Of a DNA stretch of 64,000 nt, positions 38,649 to 49,726 are shown one piece after another. The DNA is from Porphyrobacter sp. AAP60. GTDB lineage: Bacteria > Pseudomonadota > Alphaproteobacteria > Sphingomonadales > Sphingomonadaceae. The notes under the pieces are model-generated. The model did no database searches. It was not told the origin of the DNA and worked only from the letters and a program-made list of their open reading frames with translations. A program made the translations under genes and the position numbers. How positions within the stretch are numbered: position 1 is the first letter of the stretch; each line of letters starts with the position of its first letter. The stretch spans positions 87,043 through 151,042 of the forward strand of contig NZ_LJHV01000004.1 of assembly GCF_001296025.1 (NCBI RefSeq), written 5' to 3'.

Positions 38649-39026
38649 ATGCATAAGTACCTGAATAAGTTTGGCCTTGCCGGGATCGGTATGGCCTTGG
38701 TGATGACCCCGGCGATGATCGCCGCGCAGGATGCCGCTATCGAAGCGATGCCACCCGAGACAACGCAGGAAACTGCCGCTCCGGCCGCGCCGATCACGCC
38801 GGATCAGGAAGCAGTGATGCAGACCTGGCCGCAGGACAAGCAGGCAGCGTTCAAGGCATGGCCGGCCGAAACCCAGAGCTACTTCTTTTCGCTGACCGAC
38901 GAGCGTCAGCAGATGTTCTGGGCACTGTCTGATAGCGACAAGGTCACACTGAGCCAGATGGCCGAGGCGCAGCGCGAATCGGTCTGGGCGCAGATTGAAA
39001 GCCGCGCTGGCACCGCACAGAGCTAA
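38649..39026 (+). CDS. Hypothetical exported protein
   Basis: The 125-residue protein has a signal peptide (MHKYLNKFGLAGIGMALVMTPAMIAAQ). A Thr/Ala/Pro-rich linker follows, and then a helical part with TWPQDKQAAFKAWPAETQSYFFSL and MFWALSDSDKVTLSQMAEAQR. A GGAG lies 8 nt upstream. It is preceded by a 275-nt gap divergent with uvrD, and its end overlaps the rsmD stop by 4 nt. Similar small proteins occur in sphingomonads; function unknown. Confidence 0.75.
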   Translation: MHKYLNKFGLAGIGMALVMTPAMIAAQDAAIEAMPPETTQETAAPAAPITPDQEAVMQTWPQDKQAAFKAWPAETQSYFFSLTDERQQMFWALSDSDKVTLSQMAEAQRESVWAQIESRAGTAQS

Positions 39027-39604
39027 TCGGGGTCCCCGATAGGAACCGGGTCGGTCGGGGTTTCGACCAGTCTGAAAAGGCTGAGCTTGCCCTTGCCGAC
39101 CCGGCGTTCGCTTTCGCAGGCGAGGCCCTTTATCACCACATCTTCGTTGAATGCGGTTTCAAGGCTGATCCACGTTTGCGGGCCGATCCAGCCGAGCCGC
39201 AACAACCGGTCAAGCGCCACCGCGCCCGTGCCTGACCGATAGGGCGGGTCGACGAGGATAAGATCAAGCGGCTGCGAGGCTGCGCGCAATTGTGTGGCCG
39301 AACTGGACTCCACTCGCGCGCTGGTTTGGGCGCCAAGCGCTGTAATATTGGTGCGGATCGCATCGATTGCGGCGCGATCCTGCTCTACGAACAGGCAGTT
39401 TGCCGCGCCGCGAGACAGGGCTTCAAGCCCGAGCGCGCCCGAACCGGCAAACAAATCGGCCACTTGCAAGCCATCGAAATCACCCAACCTGCTGGTCAGC
39501 ATCGAAAACAGCGTTTCGCGCATCCGGTCGGCTGTGGGGCGGGTTGCATCACCCTTTGGTGCGACAAGTTTGCGTCCGCGCCATTGCCCTGAAATGATTC
39601 TCAT
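39023..39604 (-). CDS. rsmD: 16S rRNA (guanine(966)-N2)-methyltransferase RsmD
   Basis: The 193-residue protein starts MRIISGQWRGRKL and has PTADRMRETLFSML, VADLFAGSGALGLEALSRGA (SAM site) and the catalytic LILVDPPYRSG (DPPY). These fit RsmD, which methylates G966 of 16S rRNA on the assembled 30S. It is 193 residues, the usual length. Its start overlaps the end of the pseudouridine synthase gene by 4 nt, so the two rRNA-modification genes are translated together. Confidence 0.95.
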   Translation of the reverse strand: MRIISGQWRGRKLVAPKGDATRPTADRMRETLFSMLTSRLGDFDGLQVADLFAGSGALGLEALSRGAANCLFVEQDRAAIDAIRTNITALGAQTSARVESSSATQLRAASQPLDLILVDPPYRSGTGAVALDRLLRLGWIGPQTWISLETAFNEDVVIKGLACESERRVGKGKLSLFRLVETPTDPVPIGDPD

Positions 39605-40746
39605 TTGCGCGGCGCCCTTGGCGGGGTGTTGCCGCGTGTTGGCGCCGGGCGCTTGCGCGACCGGGATCCGGGGCGCGTTGTGTTTGGCCCATCCCGACCT
39701 TTGCGCGGTGCATTGGTCAGGGTTTCGGCGCCTTTGCGCGGTGCAGGCGAACCAGTTGGAGCTTTGCGATCTTTGCTTGCGGGCGCATCAGAGGCTTTGC
39801 GCGGTGAAGCCGCAGCATCGGCAACTTTGCGCGGCGCGGGGCGGGCGGACGGGCCCTTGCGCGCCGGGGGACGAGGCGGGCGCGGCGCTTTGACAGGGGC
39901 CGAAATTTCGACCTTGTCTGCCTTCTTCACCCCGCCGCGCGGGATCGGTTCGCCGGTCATTTCCGACAGGAACCGCGCCACCGGCTTGCCGGTCAGTTCA
40001 ACAGCCTGACCCCGCGGAAGATCGCCAAGATCGAACGGGCCGTATCCGGTGCGGATCAGGCGGTTGACCTTCAGCCCGAGATATTCGAGCACGCGGCGCA
40101 CTTCGCGGTTCTTGCCTTCTGTGATGGTCATTTGGACCCACACGTTGCGGCCGGTCCCGCGTTCCAGATTGGCGTCGATCGCGCCATAGCGCACGCCATC
40201 GATTTCCACGCCTTCGATCAGGTCTTCAAGTTGGCTTTGCTGCACTTCGCCAAAGGCGCGGGCGCGGTAAGTGCGCGGCACCTTGGTCGATGGCAGCTCC
40301 ATCATCCGCTTCAGCCCGCCATCATTGGTGAGCAGCAACAGCCCTTCGGTATTCAAATCGAGACGCCCCACGGGCATCAGGCGCGGCGTTCCGCCGGGCA
40401 GGGCATTGCGCAGCGCGGTGTAAATCGTCGGGCGGCCCGCCATGTCCCGTTCTGCAGTAATCAGGCCCGTCGGCTTATGGAAAGCGAACAGCCTTGTGGC
40501 CTCGGCGGCAGAAACCGGATTGCCATCCACCGTCACGCCTTTGAGGTTGGACAGGATCGTGGCCGGAGTGTCGAGCACCGTGCCATTCAGCGCCACACGC
40601 CCATCTGCAATCATCCGCTCGATTTCGCGGCGACTGGCCACACCGGCGCGGGCAAGCAGCTTGGCAATGCGCTGGCCATCCGGGCGAGGCCCGGAATCTG
40701 TGGCGCCTTCAGGGCGGCTGTCGGAGCTGGGGGGCTGGCTTGGCAT
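39601..40746 (-). CDS. rRNA pseudouridine synthase, RsuA/RluB type, with long disordered C-terminal tail
   Basis: An S4 domain (RIAKLLARAGVASRREIERMIADGRV) precedes the catalytic domain with RLDLNTEGLLLLTNDG (catalytic Asp), TKVPRTYRARAFG and EGKNREVRRV. The last about 110 residues are Pro/Arg/Lys-rich, with repeats of PAPRKG/ASPRKASDAPAS kind. That tail is much longer than in E. coli RluB/RsuA. It converts uridine to pseudouridine in rRNA; RluB (23S) fits a bit better than RsuA (16S), but this is not decided. The full length is 381 residues. Confidence 0.85.
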   Translation of the reverse strand: MPSQPPSSDSRPEGATDSGPRPDGQRIAKLLARAGVASRREIERMIADGRVALNGTVLDTPATILSNLKGVTVDGNPVSAAEATRLFAFHKPTGLITAERDMAGRPTIYTALRNALPGGTPRLMPVGRLDLNTEGLLLLTNDGGLKRMMELPSTKVPRTYRARAFGEVQQSQLEDLIEGVEIDGVRYGAIDANLERGTGRNVWVQMTITEGKNREVRRVLEYLGLKVNRLIRTGYGPFDLGDLPRGQAVELTGKPVARFLSEMTGEPIPRGGVKKADKVEISAPVKAPRPPRPPARKGPSARPAPRKVADAAASPRKASDAPASKDRKAPTGSPAPRKGAETLTNAPRKGRDGPNTTRPGSRSRKRPAPTRGNTPPRAPRK

Positions 40747-40765
40747 AGGCGCCGCGCCTAGGCCT

Positions 40766-41926
40766 TCAATTCGCCGCCCGCAAGGCTTCGCTCACGATCT
40801 GGTCGAACCGCGCAATCCCGCCTTCCAGTGTGCCGAGCGTCAGATGATTGATCGCGCCGCTTTCAAGGCCCTGCTGGCCGAGTTCGGCTGCGCGGAAATC
40901 CTCAGAGGCGAATACCCCCCCATCCAGCAGATTCCAGCTCTTCTCCCAGTGCGCCAGCGCCTTTTCGGTGGCTGGGGCTTCGGGAATGAGCATGAAGTCT
41001 TCCACCAGCGTCAGGTCATGCGCCTGCGGCATCAGCACCATAATGTTGATGTAATCGGGGCTGGGCACAATGATCGTGGCGGGAAGCAACTGATAGGCGA
41101 AGGTTACGACCCGGCGCAGCGCGGCCATGTCGGTAAGATCAACTTCTGCCATTTCCTCCAGCCGCCCTACGGCAGAACGCTGGTGCGGGCCAATCTGGTC
41201 GCCTGCAGTAATCCCGTCCTTGAAGAACGGGCCAATGGTTGCGGAGTGCAAGCGGGTGACATGGTAGCTTTCAAGGAAGGCATCCATGATCAGCTTCCAG
41301 TTGCCTTTGACCGTGTGCGTTTTGCGCCGGAACAGGTGGGTGTCCGGTAGCCCGAAAGCGGCAAGATCTGCGCCCAGCGCGCGGGCATCGCCGAAGTCGG
41401 CGTTGCCTGTCGGCGCGAACCAGATCAGTCCGCCTGCCTCGACACTCGGCAGCTCGATCAGGCCATAATCAGCCTTGTCCAATCCGGGAAAGGTTTCGGG
41501 CCGGGGCAGCGCTATAAGACCGCCGTCGAGCCGGTATGTCCATGCGTGATAAGGGCACACAAGCCGCTTGGCGCATTGCACATCGCTGCCTTCGACCAGC
41601 CGCGTGCCGCGGTGGCGGCAGACGTTGAGAAAGACGTGCGCCGTGCCGCCAGCATCGCGGGTGATCAGGAGCGGACGGCCGGTCGCATCATGCGGCACAG
41701 CCATGCCGGGGTCGGGCAACAAGGCAGAGGGGCAAAGCACCTGCGGCAGACGATCAAACAGCGCCGCTTTCTCGCGCGCGAAGTGATCGAGGCAGGTGTA
41801 ATTGCTCGCCGGAACCGTCTGCATTCCGCTTGCGACTTTGCCAGTGCCGCTGCGGATTGCCTCGGCCAGCGCCAATTGCCCCGGTGTGGGGCGCAAATTG
41901 GGCATATCTGTTGTGGGCGCGTTCAT
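40766..41926 (-). CDS. Rieske aromatic ring-hydroxylating oxygenase alpha-subunit-like protein
   Basis: The 386-residue protein has Rieske ligands C103-x-H105 ([10 protein letters not shown]) and C124-P-Y-H127. A C-terminal catalytic domain has mononuclear iron ligands in [14 protein letters not shown]. No partner reductase or beta subunit is next to it. Many homologues act on choline, carnitine or aromatic substrates; the substrate is unknown. The start at 41926 fits the [10 protein letters not shown] sequence. It is divergent from the AmpG-like gene. Confidence 0.85.
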   Translation of the reverse strand: MNAPTTDMPNLRPTPGQLALAEAIRSGTGKVASGMQTVPASNYTCLDHFAREKAALFDRLPQVLCPSALLPDPGMAVPHDATGRPLLITRDAGGTAHVFLNVCRHRGTRLVEGSDVQCAKRLVCPYHAWTYRLDGGLIALPRPETFPGLDKADYGLIELPSVEAGGLIWFAPTGNADFGDARALGADLAAFGLPDTHLFRRKTHTVKGNWKLIMDAFLESYHVTRLHSATIGPFFKDGITAGDQIGPHQRSAVGRLEEMAEVDLTDMAALRRVVTFAYQLLPATIIVPSPDYINIMVLMPQAHDLTLVEDFMLIPEAPATEKALAHWEKSWNLLDGGVFASEDFRAAELGQQGLESGAINHLTLGTLEGGIARFDQIVSEALRAAN

Positions 41927-41998
41927 CGCTCTTTGCTCATTCTCTCGTCCCGGCCTAATGGTGCAGGCAAATGACCGTAAGAACAAGGATCGAAATCG

Positions 41999-43714
41999 AT
42001 GGCTGAAGCGCAAGGCGGCAAGCCGGGCTGGGCCGCAGTCTTTCGCGCAATGGGACAGCGCAAGACCGGCTACATGGCGCTGTTCGGCTTTGCCAGCGGG
42101 CTGCCCTTCGCGTTGTTTCTCGGCACGCTCTATGCGTGGCTGTCCGAAGCAGAAGTCGATCTGGAAACGATGGGCGTCTTTTCGCTGATCGGGCTGGCTT
42201 ATGCTTTCCAGTTCCTGTGGTCGCCATTGATCGACAAGGCCAATATCGCAGGCTTCTCGCGATTGGGGCGACGCAAGCAATGGATGGTGCCGGCGCAATT
42301 GCTGCTGGGGACGATCCTCGTCACGCTCAGCCTGCTCGATCCGGTCAGCCAGCTTGGCTGGTTTTCCTTGCTTGCCGGGATCGGCGCATTCGCATCCGCC
42401 ACGCAGGACATTGCAATCAACGCCTGGCGCATCGATGTGGCCGACGAGAAGGCCACGCTCGATATCCTCTCGACCGTGTACCAGATGGGCTACCGTCTCG
42501 CCGCGCTGGTGGGCGGTGCGTTTGGTCTGATCATCGCAGCGCGGATCGGCTGGCCGGAAACTTACGCGCTGATGGGTGTGATCTTGCTTGGTATCGGCGC
42601 GCTCGGCCTGTTCGCGCCCGATACCAAGGTGGGCAATGTGGATGATGATGCAGCATCCGATGCCCAACTGCTGGCGTTGCGCAGCGCCGGAGAACTGCGC
42701 CCCGAAATTCGCGCGCGGGCGCTGATGCTGGTCGGCGTGCTGTGGGCCGCAGCGATTGGTGTGGTGTTGACCTTTATGGTCATGTCGCTCGCCTTTCCGC
42801 CCGAACAGCGTCCCAATCCGACCGATTTCACACTGAACTGGGGGCCTTGGATCATTGTTGCTACGGTGGTTGTGCCGGCCCTGGTGGCTGGCTGGCTGCA
42901 CGGGCAAAAGCGTGACGGAAACAATCTGCTCGCCGAAGATGCGCCGCCTGCGAGCGGGGCAGGGTTTGCAATGGATCATCTTTACCGTGCACTGGTTCTG
43001 CCGCTGGTGGAGTTCGTTGGCCGGATCGGCTGGAGCCTCATCCTGATCCTTGCGCTGGTGCTGACCTATCGCATCTGCGACGCGATCTGGGGAACGTTCG
43101 CTTACCCGTTTTATCTGGGCGAGCTCGCATACACCAATGATGAAGTCGCCTTCGCTTCGAAATTCTTCGGCGTCGGCGCGATCATCGCCGGGCTGGCGCT
43201 GGGCGGGTATTTACTAACCGTGATGGGTCGTATGGCGACGCTGACCCTGGGTGCATTGCTGGCTGCGCTGACCAATCTGCTTTACGCCGATCTGGCAGTT
43301 GGCGGTGCGCGGATGCAGGCGGCGAGCGATGCGGTGGGCTTTACATGGGCAATCATGCAGGTGCCGGTGATCGGTAGTCCGGCGCTGGCGAAGCTGACTT
43401 TCACGGTGATGTTCGAAAACCTCGCCATCGGCATCGCGGGCGCAGCCTATATCGCGTGGCTTTCGTCCATCGTGTCGAAGCAATACAGCGCGGTGCAGTA
43501 TGCGCTGCTGTCTTCCCTGACGCTGCTGGTGGGGACGCTGGGGCGCGGGGCGCTGGGCGAGATGATCGAGAATCGCGGCTATTTCGATGTGTTTGTGCTG
43601 ACGACGCTGATCGGCTTTGTCGCGGTCGCGTTGTGCCTTGCTGAATGGTATCGGCAGGTACGGTTTGGACGCGCCGCCGGTGTGGTTACGCCCGAGGTCG
43701 TGCCTGCGGAATAG
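41999..43714 (+). CDS. AmpG-like MFS permease
   Basis: The 571-residue protein has about 12-14 membrane helices, with [27 protein letters not shown] near the start, [12 protein letters not shown] and [19 protein letters not shown]. This matches the AmpG family, which imports GlcNAc-anhydro-muropeptides in peptidoglycan recycling. It fits with the lytic transglycosylase in the same window, though the two are far apart. The last helices are separated by a long loop ([15 protein letters not shown]). It is convergent with folC. Confidence 0.88.
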   Translation: MAEAQGGKPGWAAVFRAMGQRKTGYMALFGFASGLPFALFLGTLYAWLSEAEVDLETMGVFSLIGLAYAFQFLWSPLIDKANIAGFSRLGRRKQWMVPAQLLLGTILVTLSLLDPVSQLGWFSLLAGIGAFASATQDIAINAWRIDVADEKATLDILSTVYQMGYRLAALVGGAFGLIIAARIGWPETYALMGVILLGIGALGLFAPDTKVGNVDDDAASDAQLLALRSAGELRPEIRARALMLVGVLWAAAIGVVLTFMVMSLAFPPEQRPNPTDFTLNWGPWIIVATVVVPALVAGWLHGQKRDGNNLLAEDAPPASGAGFAMDHLYRALVLPLVEFVGRIGWSLILILALVLTYRICDAIWGTFAYPFYLGELAYTNDEVAFASKFFGVGAIIAGLALGGYLLTVMGRMATLTLGALLAALTNLLYADLAVGGARMQAASDAVGFTWAIMQVPVIGSPALAKLTFTVMFENLAIGIAGAAYIAWLSSIVSKQYSAVQYALLSSLTLLVGTLGRGALGEMIENRGYFDVFVLTTLIGFVAVALCLAEWYRQVRFGRAAGVVTPEVVPAE

Positions 43715-43717
43715 CTA

Positions 43718-45043
<1,326 letters not shown>

Positions 45044-45056
45044 GGCAAGTGGCGGG

Positions 45057-45908
45057 TTACGCCGCCTTCACCGGCTGGAGATAATCGAGCACCTGTGCCA
45101 GCGTCGCCTTCAACTCCCAGCGCGGCACGACCATGTCGACCATGCCGTGCTTGTGCAAATATTCGGCGCGCTGGAAGCCTTCGGGCAGCTGTTCGCGGAT
45201 CGTGTCCTGAATGACGCGCTGGCCTGCAAAGCCGATCAATGCGCCCGGTTCAGCAATGTGGATGTCGCCGAGCATGGCGTAACTGGCGGTCACCCCGCCG
45301 GTGGTAGGATCGGTCAGAACGACGATATAGGGCAATCCGGCCTGCTTCAGCCGCCGCGTCATCACCGTCGCGCGCGGCATCTGCATCAGGGACAGGATCC
45401 CCTCCTGCATCCGTGCCCCGCCCGCTGCCGTCACCACGATATAGGCACAGCCGCGATCCAGCGCCTTCTGCGCGCCTTCGCAAAAGGCCTGCCCCACGGC
45501 CATGCCCATCGATCCGCCCATGAAGCTGAAGTCCTGCACCCCGACCACGGCGGGGCGGGTCTCGATGGTGCCGGAACCGACCACGAAGGCATCCTCATGC
45601 GGGTTCGCGGCGCGCGCGGCTTTCAGGCGGTCGGTGTATTTCTTGGTGTCCTTGAAGCCCAGCGGGTCTTCGGTGACCTTGGGCAGTGGCAGGATTTCAA
45701 AGCCGGGATCAAGCAACAGCCCAAGCCGCGCATCCGCACCGATCCGCCCATGATATTCGCATTTCGGGCAGACGCTGAGGTTGTCCTCATACTCGGCGAC
45801 GAACAGCATTTCCTGGCACGAGGGGCACTTGATCCACAGATCCTTCTCCGTGGTCTTCTTCTCGTTGCTGAAGCCGAGCGTGCTGCGGACGCGGGTGAAC
45901 CAGTTCAT
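45057..45908 (-). CDS. accD: Acetyl-CoA carboxylase carboxyltransferase beta subunit
   Basis: The 283-residue protein starts [14 protein letters not shown] and has a zinc ribbon C28, C31, C47, C50. The carboxyltransferase core contains [37 protein letters not shown] and [31 protein letters not shown]. It pairs with AccA to make malonyl-CoA for fatty-acid synthesis. The start at 45908 overlaps the trpA stop by 4 nt. An alternative longer frame upstream would run through trpA and is not real. Confidence 0.97.
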   Translation of the reverse strand: MNWFTRVRSTLGFSNEKKTTEKDLWIKCPSCQEMLFVAEYEDNLSVCPKCEYHGRIGADARLGLLLDPGFEILPLPKVTEDPLGFKDTKKYTDRLKAARAANPHEDAFVVGSGTIETRPAVVGVQDFSFMGGSMGMAVGQAFCEGAQKALDRGCAYIVVTAAGGARMQEGILSLMQMPRATVMTRRLKQAGLPYIVVLTDPTTGGVTASYAMLGDIHIAEPGALIGFAGQRVIQDTIREQLPEGFQRAEYLHKHGMVDMVVPRWELKATLAQVLDYLQPVKAA

Positions 45909-46699
45909 GCGGTTTGCTCCTGACGGGCGGTGTGGACCGCGTGGGCTAGGGCGGAGGTGAGTTCCTTTAGCTTGGCCGGAGCCGCAGCGCCATATTCGCC
46001 GCAGATTTCCACCAGGGCTGAGCCGACCACAACGCCGTCTGCTACCTTGGCGATGGCAGCTGCTTGTTCGGGCGTGCGCACGCCGAAGCCGACCGCGACG
46101 GGCAGATCGGTCGATGCCTTGAGCCGCGCCACGGCTTCCTCGATGCTGGCCTGCACCGCCTGCTGCTTGCCGGTAATCCCGGCGACCGAGACGTAGTAGA
46201 GGAAGCCTTGTGACCCTTCGAGCACCTGCGGCAGACGCGCGGCATCGGTCGTCGGGGTGGCGAGGCGGATCGGGGCAATGCCCTTCGCGCGCAAAGCCGG
46301 GCCGAGCGCGTCGTCCTCCTCGGGCGGAATGTCGACGCAGATGACGCCGTCCACGCCCGCATCGGCAGCGGCTTGCGCAAACCACTCCGGCCCGCGCCGC
46401 ACCATGGGGTTGGCATAGCCCATCAGAACCAACGGCACGTCTGGGTGTCGGGCGCGGAAGTCGGTCGCGTAGCGCAGCACGTCCGCCGTGGTCGTGCCCG
46501 CGCCGAGGCTGCGCAGATTGGCGCTCTGGATCGCGGGGCCATCAGCCATGGGATCGGTGAAGGGCATGCCGAGTTCGATCACATCCGCGCCGGCTTCGAC
46601 CAGCGCATCGAGGTTGGCCGCAGTGTCGCCATCGCCTGCGGTGATGAAGCAGACGAGTGCAGGGTGAGGGGCTGAGAAGGTTGTGGATAGGCGGGTCAT
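45905..46699 (-). CDS. trpA: Tryptophan synthase alpha chain
   Basis: The 264-residue TIM barrel has the catalytic E42 and D53 ([16 protein letters not shown]) and [24 protein letters not shown] is the phosphate loop. It cleaves indole-3-glycerol phosphate and channels indole to TrpB. Its start overlaps the stop of a 59-codon gene (46696-46875) by 4 nt; accD follows with another 4-nt overlap. Confidence 0.97.
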   Translation of the reverse strand: MTRLSTTFSAPHPALVCFITAGDGDTAANLDALVEAGADVIELGMPFTDPMADGPAIQSANLRSLGAGTTTADVLRYATDFRARHPDVPLVLMGYANPMVRRGPEWFAQAAADAGVDGVICVDIPPEEDDALGPALRAKGIAPIRLATPTTDAARLPQVLEGSQGFLYYVSVAGITGKQQAVQASIEEAVARLKASTDLPVAVGFGVRTPEQAAAIAKVADGVVVGSALVEICGEYGAAAPAKLKELTSALAHAVHTARQEQTA

Positions 46700-46875
46700 T
46701 TGTCTTTTACTTCCTGTCTGTCCGACAAAATCAGAACAGCGACAGCGATGAGGATGATTACGAATCCAGTGCCGTGCCAGTAGCTATTTTCGCGCACAAC
46801 TCCGGCGACCCGGAGAATGAGACCGCCAACGGCTGTCAGGGCAATTATTGCTGAGGCAAACTTCCGCAAATTCAA
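46696..46875 (-). CDS. Small two-helix membrane protein between trpB and trpA
   Basis: The 59-codon frame starts at TTG 46875, inside the trpB stop (TTGA overlap), and ends TGA at 46698-46696, which overlaps the trpA ATG by 4 nt. It reads [17 protein letters not shown] and continues through hydrophobic helix 1 (about residues 7-23) to a second helix, [14 protein letters not shown] (about 38-51), with a short basic/acidic tail. The tight overlaps on both sides and the continuous hydrophobic plan support a real gene. No family is recognised. It is more AT-rich than its neighbours. TTG is the only start that keeps the reading frame full-length. Confidence 0.7.
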   Translation of the reverse strand: MNLRKFASAIIALTAVGGLILRVAGVVRENSYWHGTGFVIILIAVAVLILSDRQEVKDK

Positions 46876-48089
46876 AGCTCAACCCCCAGCTTCTCAGCCA
46901 CCGTAAAGATGTCCTTGTCGCCGCGCCCGCACAGATTCATCAGCACGATGCTGTCCTTCGGCATGGTCGGCGCGACCTTCGCTACGGCGGCAATGGCGTG
47001 CGAGGGTTCCAGCGCGGGAATGATCCCCTCGGTGCGGCAGAGCAGCTGGAACCCCTCCAGCGCCTCGTCATCGGTGACGGCGGTGTATTCAACGCGGCCC
47101 GATTCCTTCAGCCATGCGTGCTCCGGGCCGATGCCGGGGTAATCCAAACCGGCGCTGATCGAGTGGCCTTCGGTGATCTGGCCGTCCTCGTCCTGCAGCA
47201 GGTAGGTGCGGTTGCCGTGGAGCACGCCGGGCGATCCGCCGAGCAGGCTGGCGGCGTGCTGATCGCCATCCAAGCCATGCCCCGCCGCTTCGACACCCAG
47301 CATCTTCACGTCCGCATCATCGAGGAACGGGTGGAACAGCCCCAGCGCGTTCGACCCGCCGCCGATGCAGGCAACCAGCAGATCGGGCAGGCGGCCCACG
47401 CGGGAAAGCATCTGCGCGCGGGCTTCCTTGCCGATCACGCTCTGGAAGTTGCGGACCATCTCAGGGTACGGATGCGGGCCCGCTGCCGTACCGATGATGT
47501 AGAAGGTGTCGTGGACGTTCGCGACCCAGTCGCGCAGCCCTTCGTTCATTGCGTCTTTCAGCGTCGCGCCGCCGCTGGTGACGGGGATGACTTCCGCGCC
47601 GAGCAGCTTCATGCGGAAAACGTTGGGCGATTGGCGCGCGACGTCCTCTGCCCCCATGTAGATCACGCAAGGCAGGCCGAAGCGTGCGCAGACGGTAGCG
47701 GTGGCGACCCCGTGCTGGCCCGCGCCGGTTTCGGCGATGATGCGGGTCTTGCCCATCCGCATGGCGAGCAGGATCTGGCCGATGCAATTGTTGATCTTGT
47801 GCGCGCCGGTGTGATTGAGCTCGTCGCGCTTGAACCACACCTGCGCGCCGCCCAGCTCTTCGGTGATGCGAGGCGCGAAATAAAGCGGGCTGGGGCGGCC
47901 GACGTAATGTTCGAGCAGATCGTCGAACTCGGCCTGAAATGCGGGATCGGCCTGCGCGGCGCGATATTCGCGCTCCAGATCGAGCACCAGCGGCATCAGC
48001 GTTTCAGCGACATAGCGCCCGCCGAACTGGCCGAAATGGCCGCGATCATCAGGCTGGGTGCGGAAGGAGTTGAGGTGCGTGTTCATCAA
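46872..48089 (-). CDS. trpB: Tryptophan synthase beta chain
   Basis: The 405-residue PLP enzyme has [36 protein letters not shown] with PLP-lysine K98, [25 protein letters not shown] and [14 protein letters not shown]. It joins indole to serine. It lies 81 nt after trpF with a REP-like element in the gap. Confidence 0.97.
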   Translation of the reverse strand: MMNTHLNSFRTQPDDRGHFGQFGGRYVAETLMPLVLDLEREYRAAQADPAFQAEFDDLLEHYVGRPSPLYFAPRITEELGGAQVWFKRDELNHTGAHKINNCIGQILLAMRMGKTRIIAETGAGQHGVATATVCARFGLPCVIYMGAEDVARQSPNVFRMKLLGAEVIPVTSGGATLKDAMNEGLRDWVANVHDTFYIIGTAAGPHPYPEMVRNFQSVIGKEARAQMLSRVGRLPDLLVACIGGGSNALGLFHPFLDDADVKMLGVEAAGHGLDGDQHAASLLGGSPGVLHGNRTYLLQDEDGQITEGHSISAGLDYPGIGPEHAWLKESGRVEYTAVTDDEALEGFQLLCRTEGIIPALEPSHAIAAVAKVAPTMPKDSIVLMNLCGRGDKDIFTVAEKLGVEL

Positions 48090-48099
48090 ATGGTCAATG

Positions 48100-48169
48100 C
48101 CGTTCGTGTCGAGCGAAGTCGAGACACTTGTTGCGCGGATGGCCTCTCGACTAAGCGCGAGGCGAACGG
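48100..48169. repeat. REP-like palindromic element between trpF and trpB
   Basis: Terminal inverted arms CCGTTCG (48100-48106) and CGAACGG (48163-48169) enclose two inner palindromes. The first is GTGTC-GA...TC-GA-GACAC (48106-48127, with a small bulge). The second is GCCTC...GAGGC (48142-48163). Similar GTGTCGAGCGAAGTCGAGAC strings occur repeatedly in sphingomonad genomes. It fills nearly all of the intergenic gap. Confidence 0.65.
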
Positions 48170-48170
48170 G

Positions 48171-48806
48171 TTAGGCGGTTTGGGCCGCTTTGCAGAAGGC
48201 CGCGATTCTGTCCACGTCCTTGATGCCGGGTGCGCTTTCGACGCCAGAGGACGTGTCGACCAGCGGCGCACCTGTCAGCCGGATCGCCTCGGCAACATTA
48301 GACGGGGTCAGCCCTCCTGCGAGGCCCCACGGAGTCGGTGCCTTATAGGCGCGCAACAGATCCCAATCGAAACGCGTGCCATTGCCGCCCGGCAACCCGC
48401 TGGCGGGCGCATCGAAAAGCAGCATATCCGCCGCGCCGTGGAACCGCTCCGCGTCGGCCAGCGAATTCGCATCACGCACACCCAAAGCGCGCCATGCCTC
48501 GGTGCCGGTCTCAGCCCGGAAGCGGGCGAGGGTCTCGGGCATTTCGCTACCATGAAACTGCACCACGTCAGGGCGCACCTCGCGCACCGCTTCGGCCAGC
48601 AGCGCGGGCGATGGGTTCACCATCAGCAGCACGACCTTGACAGCAGGCGGCACCAGATCGCGCAGCCGCGCCGCATTCGCCAAGGACAGGTGGCGCGGGC
48701 TTTTGGCGAAATGGACAAGCCCGACATGGCTCGCCCCTGCCTGCACTGCGGCGGTAAGGGCTTCGGGAGTCGATAGCCCGCAGATCTTGACGAGGGTGGA
48801 AGGCAT
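48171..48806 (-). CDS. trpF: Phosphoribosylanthranilate isomerase
   Basis: The 211-residue TIM barrel has VKICGLSTPEALTAAV (active-site Cys in KICG), GASHVGLVHFAKSPRHL, VVQFHGSE, the LLFDAPASG segment and the phosphate loop PWGLAGGLTPSNV with TGAPLVDTSSGVESAPGIKD. It isomerises N-(5-phosphoribosyl)anthranilate in tryptophan synthesis. It lies 9 nt after the GNAT gene on the same strand. Confidence 0.95.
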   Translation of the reverse strand: MPSTLVKICGLSTPEALTAAVQAGASHVGLVHFAKSPRHLSLANAARLRDLVPPAVKVVLLMVNPSPALLAEAVREVRPDVVQFHGSEMPETLARFRAETGTEAWRALGVRDANSLADAERFHGAADMLLFDAPASGLPGGNGTRFDWDLLRAYKAPTPWGLAGGLTPSNVAEAIRLTGAPLVDTSSGVESAPGIKDVDRIAAFCKAAQTA

Positions 48807-48815
48807 GGTGTGTCC

Positions 48816-49322
48816 CTAGGACGGGCCGAGCGGCTTTTCCAGCACCACGAAGGTAATCGGCGGATCGCGCAGCACCGGGAAGGGGCGGGTCTCGCCGGTA
48901 CGCCGGTAACCGCGCCGTTCGTACCAGGCAATCAGCGCCTCGCGGCTGTCGATCACAGTCATTTCCATCGCGGCGATACCGCCGGCGCGGGCGTGTTCTT
49001 CCGCCCCGTCCAGCAGCTGCCGGCCGAGGCCTGATGATTGCAGATCAGGTGCCACGCAGAGCATCCCGAGATAGGCGAGTGCCGTGCCTTTCTCAGTGAC
49101 GGCAACACAACCGATGAGGTCTGCCCCATCCCGCGCTGTCAGGATCGTTACTGCCGGATCGGCCATCAGCGCCTCAAGTTCGCCGGGCGCGATGCGTTCA
49201 TCGTCGAGAATGTCGGCCTCGTGATTCCATCCGCGCCGCGCTGCATCACCGCGATAGGCGGCTTCGAGCAGGGCCTTTAATGCGGGGGCATCTGCAGGCG
49301 TGGCGGAGGTGATGGCGGTCAT
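48816..49322 (-). CDS. GNAT N-acetyltransferase
   Basis: The 168-residue protein has GNAT motifs: an N-terminal AEDAPALKALLEAAYRGDA-like start and, in the core, YLGMLCVAPDLQSSGLGRQLLD (acetyl-CoA site), followed by MEMTVIDSREALIAWYERRGY. The acceptor is unknown. It sits inside the lapA-pyrF-trp run, between the VOC gene and trpF, and is not part of the usual conserved order, so it looks like an insertion. Confidence 0.85.
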   Translation of the reverse strand: MTAITSATPADAPALKALLEAAYRGDAARRGWNHEADILDDERIAPGELEALMADPAVTILTARDGADLIGCVAVTEKGTALAYLGMLCVAPDLQSSGLGRQLLDGAEEHARAGGIAAMEMTVIDSREALIAWYERRGYRRTGETRPFPVLRDPPITFVVLEKPLGPS

Positions 49323-49328
49323 CGCCGG

Positions 49329-49691
49329 TCAATCATTCTGGATCAGGCGCAGCAGCGTGCCGTCAGGGTCGATGAGATAGGCGATGCTCAGTCCGCTGTC
49401 CTCCTGCTGCGGTGGGTGAAAGCGCGGGATGCCGACGCGGGCATTGGGCACATGGCTTTCCCGCACCTGCGCCATCATCGCATCAAGATCATCAAGCCTG
49501 AGACAGCAACTGAACGCACTGTGGTACGGATCGAGATCGGGGTAGGGGAAAAATTCCAGCGTCGCCCCGCCGCGCGAAAGGATCATCCACCCGTCCGAGC
49601 GGTAGTCTTCCTCGAACCCGAGCGCGGCATAGAACGCCGCCGTCGCCGCAAAATCGCGCGCGGGCAGGTTGGGGGTGGAATGGTCGGTCAT
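49329..49691 (-). CDS. VOC-superfamily (glyoxalase/bleomycin-resistance-like) protein
   Basis: The 120-residue single-domain protein reads PNLPARDFAATAAFYAALGFEEDYRSDGW and ends with YLIDPDGTLLRLIQ, the usual Glyoxalase/bleomycin-resistance fold. Small members of this family bind bleomycin or act as lyases; role here unknown. Six nt separate it from the next gene in the operon. Confidence 0.85.
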   Translation of the reverse strand: MTDHSTPNLPARDFAATAAFYAALGFEEDYRSDGWMILSRGGATLEFFPYPDLDPYHSAFSCCLRLDDLDAMMAQVRESHVPNARVGIPRFHPPQQEDSGLSIAYLIDPDGTLLRLIQND

Positions 49692-49726
49692 TGGCTGTGC
49701 ATAGTCCCGTCAGGCGCGGCCATGCG

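Noticed and set aside
46848..48776. A 642-codon plus-strand frame across trpB and trpF.
   Set aside because: It spans two genes on the other strand plus the REP-like gap and has no motif. It is not a real gene.
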